NCBI GenBank assembly: GCA_021234155.1
Contig: JAJEKV010000078.1
Span: forward strand, 3,222,978-3,286,977
Source: Isoetes taiwanensis
Lineage: Eukaryota > Streptophyta > Lycopodiopsida > Isoetales > Isoetaceae
Length of the DNA stretch: 64,000 bases
Direction: 5' to 3'
Shown here: piece by piece, positions 24,583 to 35,639 of the stretch
How the letters are laid out: each line of letters begins with the position of its first letter
How positions within the stretch are numbered: the stretch's first letter is position 1
The notes under the pieces: generated by a model
What the model saw: the letters and a program-made list of their open reading frames with translations, nothing else
What the model was told of the DNA's origin: nothing
The model's database searches: none
Made by a program: the position numbers and the translations under genes

Positions 24583-25135
24583 CATTAGAGGTAATTTGAG
24601 ATCTCATTTTGTCCCATTAAGGGATGCTTAAAAAGCCACATCGACTTTTTAAACCGTCCAATAAGAGAAGAGCTCCGTGTATTTTATTCCAAGATTATGT
24701 GGCGTGATAATTAATGCAGTTCTAACTAACTTTTTTAAAGGTCATTTTTCTACTATAACTTTTGATCAAAAACTCGATTCGAACACTATTTATGGCAATG
24801 GATTCGTCTCCTCAAGATCTTTCTAATGACAACCCATTGTTATATCTTTTGGGATGTAAATATATAAGAAAAGAGCAAAAAACCATATTTTTTAAGATTA
24901 ACACATATGGCTTGTATTGAAATACGTCATAACCATATATCACTTGAAAGATCTTTTCATTCTGCATCTAATGCAACAAACGCAAAGACATTTTCATGAG
25001 TAGATCAAAAGTTATAGGGAAAAACAACAAAGAATGAAGTTGTTAATGCCGCATTAATTGCGGTTTGATGTAGAGTACTCATTCTATTGGAGGATTCTTA
25101 TGGGGACAAAAGGAGATCTCAAATTACCTCTAATG
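24583..25135. repeat. Second long foldback, diverged arms
   Basis: The outer arms are nearly perfect: CATTAGAGGTAATTTGAGAT at 24583 is reverse-complemented at the end near 25135. Inner landmarks are CTATAACTTTTGATC (near 24757) and GATCAAAAGTTATAG (near 25003), with the loop around 24850-24900. Flanking 24440-24530 and 25165-25250 are also similar to each other in direct orientation (CAGGTCAAAC, GTGAAGTGC-like, CTGTGA). Arm motifs resemble the foldback at 7950-8520, so they may be one old family. Confidence 0.7.
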
Positions 25136-26567
25136 AATCTAACATTCGAATAGCTCAATATGGCATTTACTCATGAAGTGCACCTGGGGGGGTTGGATCA
25201 GGTCAAACATGCTACTTGCGCACCCTGTGAGTATTTGCCAGAATTTGTTAAGCTCTTAATATCTTGACATAAAACAAGTTACAAGCTTAATCTATTAGTC
25301 TTAGCAAAGGAATTATATACACAAGTCTACACTTTACTTTATCCAAAAAGTGTCTATACAAGGGTCAAAATTTTATACATGGTTTATAAAATTTTAGGTT
25401 TACTTATCTTTTACCTACGCTAAATGAAACATGCCAAATGCATGTCTCTTGGCATGCAAGTGACTCGTCTAGCATGCAAAGGCACATGTTAAGGTGTCCT
25501 CAAAGTGCAGGACCACCTCCATCTCGGCTGCTTCTTGCAATGCCAGCAGTGTCGTTCGTGCCACACTTGGTTGCGTCAGATTCCGCCAAGGTATCTCGAA
25601 TAAATCGTGTGAACTTTGTCTTGAGGATTAGGAAATACTGACTCCACTAATAATGGCAGATCTCCTTCAAGACTCGGGCGTATGATGAATTCCTCTCGTG
25701 TTGTGCCGACTTCTTGCGATTCTGGTTACCAATTGGCTCCTCAGAATTGATTGTTCTTTGTGTACTATGCCATATAAGTCTCATACTACTCCTTTTAGAC
25801 GTAATACATCTTCGGACAATTTGCTTTAAGTCGCCATCTTCTTCTTGTAGACCATATCTTTGTTCAAAATATAGGTGTCCTTCACCTTTTGCCCCTTTCT
25901 TCCTTTCTAGTTTCAGCCACACGATCCAAAAATAAAACATGTACATCTACTTGCAGATGTAGACTCAATTAGATACATGTACAACTCATACATGAAACAA
26001 ATCCTACATGTGCAGCCAAGCTCAAAAATAAAAGCATCAATAAACAAGCAAATATATGCCTATGTATCTATGCTTGCAGATGTACACATAGAGACACACA
26101 TGTAAGGAACAACAATGCACTAGAAGACATACATGTAGAACTTTGTAGATCCAGTAACAAATATTAATTAGGAGCAATCTAAGATTAAACAAAGTTAGAG
26201 TGATGCATACCTTGCTCAACCGGAGACCAAGCTGACTTTGAATGTCCTCATCCCAGATGCAGCCTTTTATGCAATTCTATTTCTTAAGCGAGATAAGACA
26301 AGCAAAACAAGCAATAAGCATCTCTGCAAGGAGCCAGCAACACCAAAACAGATTTGAGAAAGCCTTGAACATAGCAGGTACATGAACTGAATGAGATAAA
26401 CTGCTTTACAGAAGTGGCTCCTACAGGAAAGGGCCTCGGGTGGTCCTGCTTTCCCTATGAAATTCAACATCTGTGAATGTCTTTGTTAAAGCAGTTCCAT
26501 GCAGCTATGTTTCTCCTTTGCTTGTTGAATTGAAATTTCGTTTTTTTTCAATGTCTCTAGTTGCTTC

Positions 26568-27381
26568 CTATAAATCAATTTCCAGTCTAGCAGAGTGTTG
26601 CTCCTTCTCTGTTCTACTCATAACCAAGTCTTCCAACTTGTACTTCAACACTCCATAGCTAACTTGATTTCCAGCACGATCATTGGCCAATTTGCCAAAT
26701 TTCAATTTTGTTTCATCTACTTTTTGGGAAATCTGCTGCAAACCTTCTTCAAACATATCCATTCTACCCTCATTCCGGCTGATCACCTTCAAAGCATCCC
26801 TCCTTCTTGCTTTCAGTGCTTTTAATAGGTTAATTTTCTCCTCTGAACCATGATTAACTAACTGGTTTATTATGTCAAGATCAGGTTTAGAATAACCCAG
26901 AGCCCTAACATTCAGGTGCAATACCACCTCCTGCTTGATATTTGAGAATTTACCTCGGTAATCTCTGAACTTTTGGCAAGATCCTTGGCGGTCATAGCCA
27001 CATCAACCCAATCAATTAGGCATCCTTTTAAGTGAAGAGCAAATGCCCCAACAAAATATGTAGAAATATAATGGTTTGTAACCCGTTTCTTGCCATAAAC
27101 CAGTGCATAGTATTTAAAAGATTCTTCTCTCCATGCATTCTCGACTCTGCCTTCCTTGAAGAATCCTTTTCTATTTTTTGGTGCTACATCCATACCTCGT
27201 TCATAATCTCCTCTATTCCCAGTATATGGATCTCGACATGTTTTTCATGGAGGACTTTTGCTTGGATCATCTCGGAACCCAAAACATTTATCTTTACAAG
27301 TAAAATTCCAATAAGTACTGATTTCTTGGTCCAGTTGTGGTGAAGAGCAAGCACTGGGTTGGGGGATGGACTTTGGGGCCA
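26568..27381 (-). pseudogene. Unrecognised gene remnant with coiled-coil-like C-terminus
   Basis: An ATG at 27381 opens a frame (MAPKSIPQPSACSSPQLDQ, then YWNFTCKDKCFGFRDD). A single in-frame TGA near 27248 interrupts it, and the frame then continues through VENAWREESFKYYALVYGKK, FALHLKGCLIDWVDVAMTAK and LAKSSEITE. A frame change near 26935 leads to YSKPDLDIINQLV, then KINLLKALKARRRDALK and MFEEGLQQISQKVDETKLKF, a charged helical stretch ending near 26568. A TATA-like CACTATAATTT lies near 27497. The cysteine-rich start (CKDKC) may be a zinc finger. No family recognised. Confidence 0.45.
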
Positions 27382-28402
27382 TAGCTAGATCACCAATTGG
27401 TGATCGGAATGGAATTGGAGAATGTAGGGATGGGATAGTGAAACGAGGCAAACCAGACAAGAATTTGGGAAAGGAAATTAAAATTCAAAAATTATAGTGC
27501 GGTTGCAGAGTGGTGGATAGTTTTAATGATTGCAGTTACTGATGGTTTATGATTATAGGACTCCCAAAATTGTGCATTCAGTACATATGTACATGTATAA
27601 CAAGGGCTACATTTCTAGATACTCTTTCATGCCCATCATTACTTTGCAATAATGCCTTTTTATTGTATAACTAAGTTTTAGTAATTGAACATAACTAATC
27701 TCTAGAGGGAAAGAAGTACATGTTTCCAATTCTAGCATAGGGCTCGCATGAAAACAATAGAAACCTCCCGATAGGCTTCTCATTCATCTCAGCAAATTTT
27801 CTACAATGGTGGATAGTGGGTAGCCATACACATGCGAACTATACACAAAGAAAAATAAAGGGGATGTCCAATTATACAACTTGGACCCCAGAAAATACAA
27901 TGCTAATAGATGTTTGGTTTGTGCACCTGCCAAAAGCTTATCACCGGGATTAAAAAACCCCTCTCCCTTTCTAGTTTTTGAGGAAAAACCCTAGTGTTAA
28001 GTCTTGGCAAGGTGCTTGGACAAATGTAAAGCTGAGAAATCGCTCCAAAAAAATCCACAAATGGAGAAGTCAAGGCCGCCGCTACTACTTGCCAACTGTG
28101 TACGCACATCATCAATACTAGAATAAATGTGAAAATATAAACCTCCCAAAGTGGCGCGATTAATCCGCGCGTGCCGCGGGACAATAAAAAACCTCTTCAA
28201 ATAGAGGGCCTGGTCACGCATTGACCAATACATTAAACAATTAAGGGGGGAAGGGTGGGTTTTAAAGAATAGAGAATAAGGTAATGCTGAGAGAGACGAG
28301 GAAGCACCGATGAGACGTTGATGAAGAACCTTGTATAAAATAGTGATCTCCCTACTAGAGAAAGCATGCAATGCATGCATGCGAGACATGTATGGTCGCC
28401 CG

Positions 28403-28448
28403 GGGGCCATGCTAATCTTCTCTGTATCCTTCCATTGTTATCGGATGT
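28403..28448 (-). pseudogene. U6: U6 snRNA fragment (5' half, about nt 12-57)
   Basis: The minus strand reads ACATCCGATAA, then a slightly altered stretch ending GGATACAGAG, then AAGATTAGCATGGCCCC. This is the highly conserved 5' half of the spliceosomal U6 RNA with about three substitutions. The 5' stem-loop and the 3' half are absent, so it cannot be functional. It lies at the extreme 5' edge of the LINE insertion and in opposite orientation to it. Confidence 0.85.
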
Positions 28449-28573
28449 GCTATCAGATATCGTTCCAGCATCCAAGACGGCGACAAAATGGCGCGAGTCT
28501 ATCAAAGAGGTAAATAATCCCAGCTTTGCGCCAAAAAGAGGTAAATAATTCAGTTGGAAGTTCTTTGCCTTCA

Positions 28574-29894
28574 ATGGTGGCTACTCCGGTGGTTCTTGAA
28601 GAAAGGGATTTTCCTCCTTTGCAAAGCCGTGTGAGTAAGGAAGCGAAAAGTTAATGGGAATCAGTATCAAAATCAAAGGCATCTAGAAAGGCAAGGGTAG
28701 CAACTGCTTTATAGGTATTGTCTGAAGGGAGTAAGGATGAGTTGGCGACAATCTTGGATACATTGAAAGTCCGACAGATTCAACTTCAACAACAATTGCC
28801 TCGAGATGATATATTTTACCAATCATTTGACCGCCGAATGTAGTTGAAGCTTACGGTATTCCCGTGGTTGAGGTGGACCATCAAGCTCATATTAAGTGTC
28901 TTTGAGAAGTTATCTTCTGTCGTGCGTTCTTGGGTATTTCTTCGTGGCTATTTAGATTTTTCACGGTTACGTGTTTGGTTATCTCGATTTTTGAGGCGCC
29001 TTCATCTTCCTCCTTTTTTCAAATCCATCAAGTTTTTGGCAAAAACTTTGTTCTTATTATGTTTGAAAGTAGTGATGTAGTCGACTCTTTGTTATCAAGA
29101 GGGATTGATGCACTTGGTAGGGAATATATAATGTACCAGTATTACTCTCCTGGCTTTACACCAGATATGATTCGTGCATTAAAGATGCCTTTGCCTTGTT
29201 TGCTTCTCGTTACCTAATTTTCCTCCCCGATCTAATGGCTCATCAATTTCTAGTTGCAATTGCAACGGGTCTTGGGGTTCATATCTCACACTCCATCATG
29301 AATGATCCAAGGATTTGTGTTTCTATGCCAGTAGGCTCACCTTTACGAGATTGTATAGTTGTGAAGAGCGGGTCTTGGTACAAGAAGTTGGATCTTAAGC
29401 TTCTGAATGGTCCGAGTAGCTTAGAAGCGTTTGTTTCTCGATAAAAGGCGTCTCAAGCATCTATTCAACATTCTTCTCAGGTTCAAGTTCCTATTGTTAT
29501 TTCTTCATCTATTCATGATCAACCTTTGCCAGTTGCTTTGCATTCCTCACCTATGGAAGATGCTCTACATATAGTTTTGATGGTGTCGTCCTTAGAACAA
29601 TCAGCTACAGCTATAGTTCCTACTACTCTCCACATTGTTGCTTCTGCTTCTCATGCTTCTGAGGTTGTTATGGCTGATGGTCCTAATCTTCAGTGCGCTA
29701 AAGAGGCATGGCGAACAGTCAATTGGAAGAAGGCAGCGAGGAAGAAGTTTGTTATGTCATCTCATGAGGCTATCCTGCCTCGTACTATTCAGTGGCATGG
29801 TAACTTGATGTCTGTTGATGATCATCTCGATGTTGCAGAACATGTTGATTGTGATGAAACCATTAAACGCCTCAAGGTGACACGAGGAGTATGA
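28574..29894 (+). pseudogene. LINE ORF1 (Gag-like) remnant
   Basis: An ATG at 28574 starts MVATPVVLEERDFPPLQSRV; the DFPPL motif is typical of the start of plant LINE ORF1. Frames then shift through IHQVFGKNFVLIMFESSDVV (28930-29217) and LIFLPDLMAHQFLVAIATGL (29196-29444), the arrangement of the DUF4283-type RNA-binding domain in these proteins. The tail (29526-29894) has AWRTVNWKKAARKK. No zinc knuckle is found. At least three frameshifts and stops make it inactive. Confidence 0.65.
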
Positions 29895-30043
29895 CTATAT
29901 ACTGTATATGGGTGGTTTTGCTTAGTGGACTATCTCGCCCTCTAGATTTTGAGTCCCATGTCACGGGTCCCTTGCATGTACCTTGATGTTCCTTGATAAT
30001 AGACTGCCATCCTTCAAAAACAAAAAGTATGCTCGCCCCTTCT

Positions 30044-30850
30044 AGAATCTCAATCGATGGACATCTCATGCGGGGGCCGGCGACGGACCAGCTCGGCATA
30101 GCATATCCGAATATCATCATATCTTTGGACAACTCGAAGGGTGTAGCATTAGCCTTCCACAGCTCCAACCTAGCGTTGACAAAGCCTCTCTCCCGATCCA
30201 TCTCCCCGCCTCAATCCAAAGATGGTGTGCACTGTCATGCGGTAATAGAGGCAATGGATCTGCTTTTTCCATGGGTAGCAGAGTGCGATGTAGCATTAGG
30301 CCCCCCCCCAACATGGGATTTATGTGGCGTTGATAATGTGTCGTCTTGACCTGTTCAAGGGTGCTGGCATCCAATAGCTTGCTAAGGAAGCATGTGTCAA
30401 GGTACTATTTGAGATCAAGGACGACCGCCTCCGCTTGCACTCTATGCACCCATTGCTCTGCGACATTCCATCCATCCGCCTAATGAGCTCTCTTTTCCCG
30501 GCCCAGGGCTTTTAGCCGTTGAGGCCCCATTGCCACAGTGTAAGCAAGGTTAGGAAGACGAGTATCGCCCATGTTGACCACCCTTTGGAAGTAGACGATG
30601 TGTCCAGCAAGGGCCTCCCCTTTGAAGAGGCAAGAAACCCGCTTCCCCGCAACATTATTCCGGTATGGGGATCGTGGACTTCACCCCCCAGAGCCCGCTA
30701 AGAAAGCTTTACACCCTTGCTCCAAGTCATTCCAAGCGGTGAGGGAAATCACCGGGCCCCAGACCTCGACCCCATACAAAGGCACATGTTCTACTAGCAC
30801 CTTGAATAGGTGCAATTGGTTGGCCCAATCATGTCAATCATTTAAAATCT
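30044..30850 (-). pseudogene. LINE reverse transcriptase C-terminus, copy 2
   Basis: Read from high to low coordinates, the minus strand gives LFKVLVEHVPLYGVEVWGP, an AFLAG..GVKST-like segment, RLPNLAYTVAMGPQRLKALG, LDASTLEQVKTTHYQRHI and HHLWIEAGRWIG. It matches the plus-strand remnant at 9140-9963 and contains the YGVEVWG hallmark of the LINE RT C-terminal region. Stops and frame changes are frequent. It begins close to the right edge of repeat copy A. Confidence 0.7.
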
Positions 30851-31479
30851 TGACTTTTCCATGCACATTTGAGATATAGATTCTCAGCGTTTAGTCATGT
30901 TGAGGCATCTATAATATTGTATAAGTCGAATTTATATCCTAGAACAATCAAGAACATTGTAGGATGTCTTGCTTAGAAACTTACATATTATTTCAAATAT
31001 TTCTAATTTCTATTATGAGAGGATATCTTAAAGTGCTTTAATAACAAATTTGCTATTTTTATCCATTTTCTACCTGGAAGCACTTGCTACTTTGGTAGAA
31101 CACCTTGATTGAAAACTTGCTATCTTCAAAATTGTATTATCTAAAGTCATTATGCAACACTCTAGAACATCATAGAATGCCTTGATTAGATATTTACTAC
31201 TTTTAAAAAATTTGTATCTTGGAAGTCGAGTTGGTGGCAGAAAATTTATAGCCGGGTGAGCAACTTGAATCTTCTCATCTCATTTTTCAATGGCAATGAA
31301 AGTTTTTTTTAGTTAGGTAGAGTGAGATAGAAATTGGTACACTGTTTTATATGGTCAGTAGAATGGTTAAAAGGAATGTTGTCAAACTGTACAAGTATAC
31401 ATATGAGACAAGACAGACTCAAGTCATGTTTATGTTCGGGGACAAAGTTGGTTCCCCAGATCCATTACCTCCTGGAGAT

Positions 31480-31870
31480 ATGATCCCAGCATTCAGACTG
31501 AAGACGCGTTATCATGTGTAGTGTTTGGCCAGGCCTAATCAATTCAGCATAGCATGCCCAAATTTGGTCATACGTCGGAGATCTCTATTGCATTCATCTT
31601 CAACGATCCCCATTTGACAGCATCTATAGAGCGTGTCCTGCAGTGGTTCCCCAATCCATCTCCCAGTCTCAATGCAGAGATGGTGTGCACCTGTGCAGAT
31701 TGAGGCAATGAGTCTGCGCCTTTTTCATAGGCAGATGGTTATGCTGGTATTGTTGTGGGCCCCATTCTAATGAGGAATTTACAGTAATATGCTATCTTGA
31801 CCCGTTCAAAAGTGCTGGCATCCCAGAGCTTGTTGGGGAAGTAGGCCTCTGTACAGCTTGTTTGCACCTG
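31480..31870 (-). pseudogene. LINE reverse transcriptase C-terminus, copy 3
   Basis: The minus strand reads NKLWDASTFERVKIAYYCKF, then HTISALRLGDGLG-like bases whose other frame gives CIETGRWIG, and VEDECN at about 31600. It parallels 30044-30374 closely in order and spacing but is shorter. Several frame changes are present. It belongs to the same LINE lineage as the other two remnants. Confidence 0.6.
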
Positions 31871-31879
31871 TATACAAGA

Positions 31880-33330
31880 AATGAAACGAATTAAAAATAC
31901 AAAAATCACAATCGATCCCTGCCTTAGTGCCTAGGTTCCAAGAAAGAATGTTGGCTATATTCCATGTATTGTTAAATGGCAACTAGCATTATTTTTCATA
32001 ACAAGTCAAGCATTTAATAACTTAGAATCCGTCGAACAAAACATGTTGAATATCAACAGTAAAAAAGATGCCTTTTCTTCTAGAACAATTTTTCCTCCAT
32101 GGATAAACACAAGTGAATGTTGGAACTACATAGTATGCATGTTCTCATAACGTGCACAATATTCCTCGGCAAGGCATTTCAAACGTTTCAATCTTATTTT
32201 TTAAATGTAACAAATGAAATATAAGGTTTACTCCGAAACAATTTAAGTACAATTAATTGCATTCAATGAGATTGTCAACTATCTCCAAACATATGCTTAG
32301 ATACTCCATACTATTTGAAGGATAGCCTTAGCTTCAAATCCATTAATAATAAACAAATACTTGGATGCTAGTATTTAAATTACTATCACTTATGAGGGAA
32401 AGGGGAAACACTGACTTGTTTTGATCATTAATAGTCCAAATTTTTTGAAAAAAAATTATGTTAATCGTGAGGTTGATATATGAGAACCCATGTGCTCTTC
32501 TTGAGACTACAAGCAAGGTATAAAAATGATGTATATTGAAAGTCAAGTTCATCACTTGTCAATTGTGTAAAAGGCTTGAACCTAAAAGCCAACCATTATT
32601 ATATGAAATGGCATGGACCTAAAAGCCAATTATTTGTCCGGAGGTGACAATTGAGGAGGATGACAATCGAGTTGTTGAATAAATACAGAATCGTACCAAA
32701 TGGCCAATGAGCCTTAATTGAGGGATGGAGACATATCTGCGTATAATATAAGATGATAAATAGCAAGAGGTCCAATGTGGTAGAGCATGTGCGTCCCAAG
32801 ATAAGTGGTCTGGACCACAAAAGGAAACTTTAGAAGTGAAAATGAGAAATGAAGAAATTATTGTAATGCTATCAAAACTTTGGCACTCACTTTTAGTGGT
32901 CATATATTTTCTACAATTGCACAACTACATTCCCATATTTGCACATGGGTGCTATTAGCATTGAAGTCGTTTACGAGCTGGAATTGACGTTTGATAAAAA
33001 ACCACATGGCCTACACCAATTTTATATCTTCGTTGACAATGAAAAGTTTGGGAGGATTTAGACTATTTTTTGGCCTTTAGGACAGAGGCACAAGTGTCCA
33101 ATATCCTCTTCACCTGGACGGAGTTTGTAGTTGCTCATAGTTCTACTCTTGATCACTCTTGACATGACACGTTACACACATGCTAATTCTTATCTCAAAA
33201 CACTATATAAATGGGCAAATATTGTAATACGAAATGAAAAGAAAAGAAAAGAAATGTTTTAGATGGCCTCTTTAGTGCCTATAGACAAAAACACAATACA
33301 CGTTAATTGTATTATGCACTTTCCTGATAT
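31880..33330. other. AT-rich spacer, no gene seen
   Basis: Only short, unrecognisable frames are present on both strands, with no structured repeat that I can define. Confidence 0.45.
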
Positions 33331-33339
33331 TCTATTGTA

Positions 33340-33431
33340 TGGACCTGAATATTCTATTTTATGGACCTAAATATTCTATTCTATTCTATTCTATTCTATT
33401 CTATTCTATTCTATTCTATTCTATTCTATTT
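33340..33431. repeat. (TTCTA)n microsatellite with ATGGACCT spacers
   Basis: About twelve perfect TTCTA pentamers run from about 33371 to 33430. Just before them are two copies of ATGGACCT(G/A)AATATTCTATT. The pentamer is the same as the LINE tail at 10130-10166, so this is probably an expanded LINE 3' end. Confidence 0.75.
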
Positions 33432-34600
33432 TTGCTACTTAATCCCAAAGATATGATAATATGATCTAGCCCATGTTCTTATAGTTTTGCTCATTATCTC
33501 TTTCGCCTAATTTTCTGAACTATCTCATGTTCCTATGGGGCTCACTTTCTCATGTTGTAGTTCATCTTTCTATAATCTGATTTCATACTATTGTCTTTTA
33601 CAATTCCTTGTGGTCTAACTCACATCTATATAGCTTGAGATTATGTTTTAGCTAATTTCCTTTGGATCTAGTTTTATGTTTTTATGGCATTAATTCATTT
33701 CTTGGTTCTTGGAGTTTCTCAATTGAAAAACTCCATCCAGATTGTCCAATTTGGTGGCACCTAGAACTTTCGCCTCCAACCCACCTTGACTTCCAAAATA
33801 GAAAGTTTTTTTTGGAAATAGCAAATTTAATAAAGGCATTCTGTGATGTTCTAGAGTGGTGTAGAATGTCCTTTCATAATACAAAATGAAAAACCTAACA
33901 TCAACAAATAAACGAATATAAGCATGATGAAATTGGCTCTAAGGAAAAATGATATGTTCGGGAAGATATTACGCGACAACTTAATAGTTATAAGGTCCTC
34001 AAGGTTGCCCGTTGGGGGGGTCATATGCATGATGAAACCGGCTCCAAAGAAAAAAATGAATTGCTCAAATGATATTGCAACAACTTAAGTAGTTATAAGG
34101 TCCGAAATTGCTAATTTATCTTGATTTGGCAAAAGGGCTAACCAAGAAGGGGTGGCTTTTTTTTTTCGGGTGGGGGAGGGGGTGGGGTAAGGTCTTAAAG
34201 TCTAATCTGCTTTTTTGGATTTTGCAAAGACAAATCGTCAGTCCGGTAGACTAGAGATTCCACCATTCATCTTTCACCCATTTCATCTCTTTCCATGCAT
34301 GATTTAACAAACATTAGGTTATAGAAATACTCTCATGATTAGAATGTCTGAATGTGGCCCATAATTTCATATCGAGGGCTGATGCATTGATGCATTCCAA
34401 TGCATCAGTTAAATGCTCCTGCATGGACAAATTTGTTTTTGAAGGCAGCCAGAAAGCTCTTCTCTAAATTTTCTGCATGGGAGAAGCACCTCTTGCTTTT
34501 CGCTTTTTCCAAGGTTGCTTTGCTTTAATTTCTCCGTCGCAAAGTCATTGGAGGGCCATGCATTATACGTGGACGCTTAAAACCTATTCTATTCTATTCT
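33432..34600. other. Intergenic spacer, no gene seen
   Basis: No recognisable protein or RNA gene. It contains two similar segments, near 33917-33995 and 34023-34105 (GCATGATGAAA, GGCTC..A.GAAAAA, TTATAAGGTCC), that look like an old short tandem duplication. Confidence 0.4.
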
Positions 34601-34604
34601 ATTC

Positions 34605-35624
34605 AGGAAGGGACTCCGCAAGAGACACAAAAATCGGTAGATAGATAGGCTTGTCATTCATCACAGCAGCAGTGTGATACAATGTTTGAAGAATAGAGAG
34701 GGTAGCCGACCATAGGAACAATATCGGGCTACCCCAGGAAAAAGTATAGAAGGGTAATGGCGACGCTTCTCATCGGGATAAAAACCCGCCCTTTCGGTTT
34801 TGAGGAAAACCCTAATGAGAAATGGTGCGATAACCTTGAATGTGTTGCTGGAGATACAAAGGAGACGGGTCGATGGCGAAACCAAGAAAGCGAGACCCCG
34901 AGAAGATCTGCGGAAAACTGCAAACAACACAAAAAGAACCTAAAAAGACCCATGAATGGTTAGAAAAACTAACATGCATGGCAGGGACAAGGCAAGCCGC
35001 ACAATCAAAACCTGCAAAGAAGAGCATATTAGAAACATAAAGAGCATCACCCAGAAGGTGGAGAAGCATCACCCACCGGTGGAAAACAACTATCGTCACC
35101 CTCAAGGTGGAAATAAATAGCATCACCCTCAAGGTGGAAATAAATAGCATCACCCTCAAGGTGGAAATAAATAGCATCACCCTCAAGGTGGAAATATATA
35201 AATAAAGCGTCACCCTCAAGGTGGAAATAAATAGCATCACCCCTCAAGGTGGAAATAAATAAGCGTCACCCACGTGGAGATAGCATCACCTGAAGGGTGG
35301 AGAAAGCATCACCTAACGGGTGGAAAATAAGATATGAAAAAAATGGCATGATATTGATGCAAAAAACATTATTATAGCAAATTCAAAGTGAACAACAACA
35401 AAAGTGCATGGCCCAAAAACACAAATGAAACAGACGCCAGCGTCCCCGAAAGGTATGAAGGGAGGGAAGCTACGAGAAGGAAGAAAGTCTGCTGTGAGAA
35501 GACGCCGATAACCGGGTCCCGAAGGGAAAAGAGCCTTATATAATGAGCTCGTCCCTCCCCCTCAATGGCGATCCGAGGGCTCCTGATCGATCGCGACAGG
35601 AAGGGACTTGCAAGAGACACAAAA
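34605..35624. mobile_element. About 1-kb repeat element flanked by long direct repeats
   Basis: The segment is bounded by AGGAAGGGACTCCGCAAGAG (34605) and AGGAAGGGACTTGCAAGAG (35598), each continuing into ACACAAAA, a direct repeat of about 27 bp. Its left part contains GATAGGCTTGTCATTCATC, also found in repeat copies A-C. Its right end (GGCGATCCGAGGGCTC, CGATCG) is shared with copies B and C and with 51485-51530. On the minus strand a TATA box (CATTATATAAGG) lies at 35537-35546, so that end looks like a promoter. The direct repeats are longer than a usual target duplication. Confidence 0.55.
35041..35330. repeat. Minisatellite, about ten 27-bp units
   Basis: The unit is AGCATCACCCTCAAGGTGG plus AAATAAAT. 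The central five copies are almost identical, and the outer ones vary (CCCAGAAGG, CCCACGTGG, CTGAAGGG, CTAACGGG). Each unit contains an inverted pair (CACCCT..AGGGTG-like or CACC..GGTG). The minus-strand frame reading YFHLEGDAI repeatedly is a product of the period, not a protein. Confidence 0.9.
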
Positions 35625-35639
35625 CCGCCCGACTACCGA

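Larger units (their letters stand above)
28401..30026 (+). mobile_element. LINE insertion with antisense U6 at its 5' junction
   Basis: This segment interrupts repeat copy A between GTATGGTCGCCC (left) and GTATGCTCGCCC (right), which look like a target-site duplication of about 12 bp. From the left it holds an antisense U6 snRNA fragment, about 125 bp of leader, a decayed LINE ORF1 in plus orientation, and the 3' end CCTTGATAATAGACTGCC followed by an A-rich tail. ORF2 is missing. The same 3' end occurs at 59432-59456, next to a poly(A) run. Confidence 0.7.
27729..30062. repeat. Dispersed TIR-like repeat, copy A, split by a LINE insertion
   Basis: The left part (27729-28401) aligns with copies B (49098-49749) and C (55136-55845). 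Shared blocks are GGGCTCGCATGAAA, GGCTTCTCATTCATCTCAG, CTACAATGGTGGATAGTGGG, AACCCTAGTG and AAGCATGCAATGCATGCAT. The alignment stops at GTATGGTCGCCC, jumps 1.6 kb and resumes at 30027 with GTATGCTCGCCCCTTCTAG. The two ends (ATTCTAGCATAGGGCTCGC and the complement of GCTCGCCCCTTCTAGAATC) are imperfect inverted repeats. The copy is non-coding. Confidence 0.75.

Noticed and set aside
28403-28448. Functional U6 snRNA gene
   Set aside because: The 5' stem-loop and the entire 3' half are missing, and no upstream USE/TATA promoter or terminal T-run is in place.
35047-35247. Minus-strand frame reading YFHLEGDAI repeatedly, looking like a repeat protein
   Set aside because: It is simply the translation of a 27-bp minisatellite whose period is a multiple of three; it has no start context and neighbouring units shift frame.
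35041-35330. Regularly spaced repeats resembling a CRISPR array
   Set aside because: The units are contiguous tandem repeats with no unique spacers, in a plant nuclear context.
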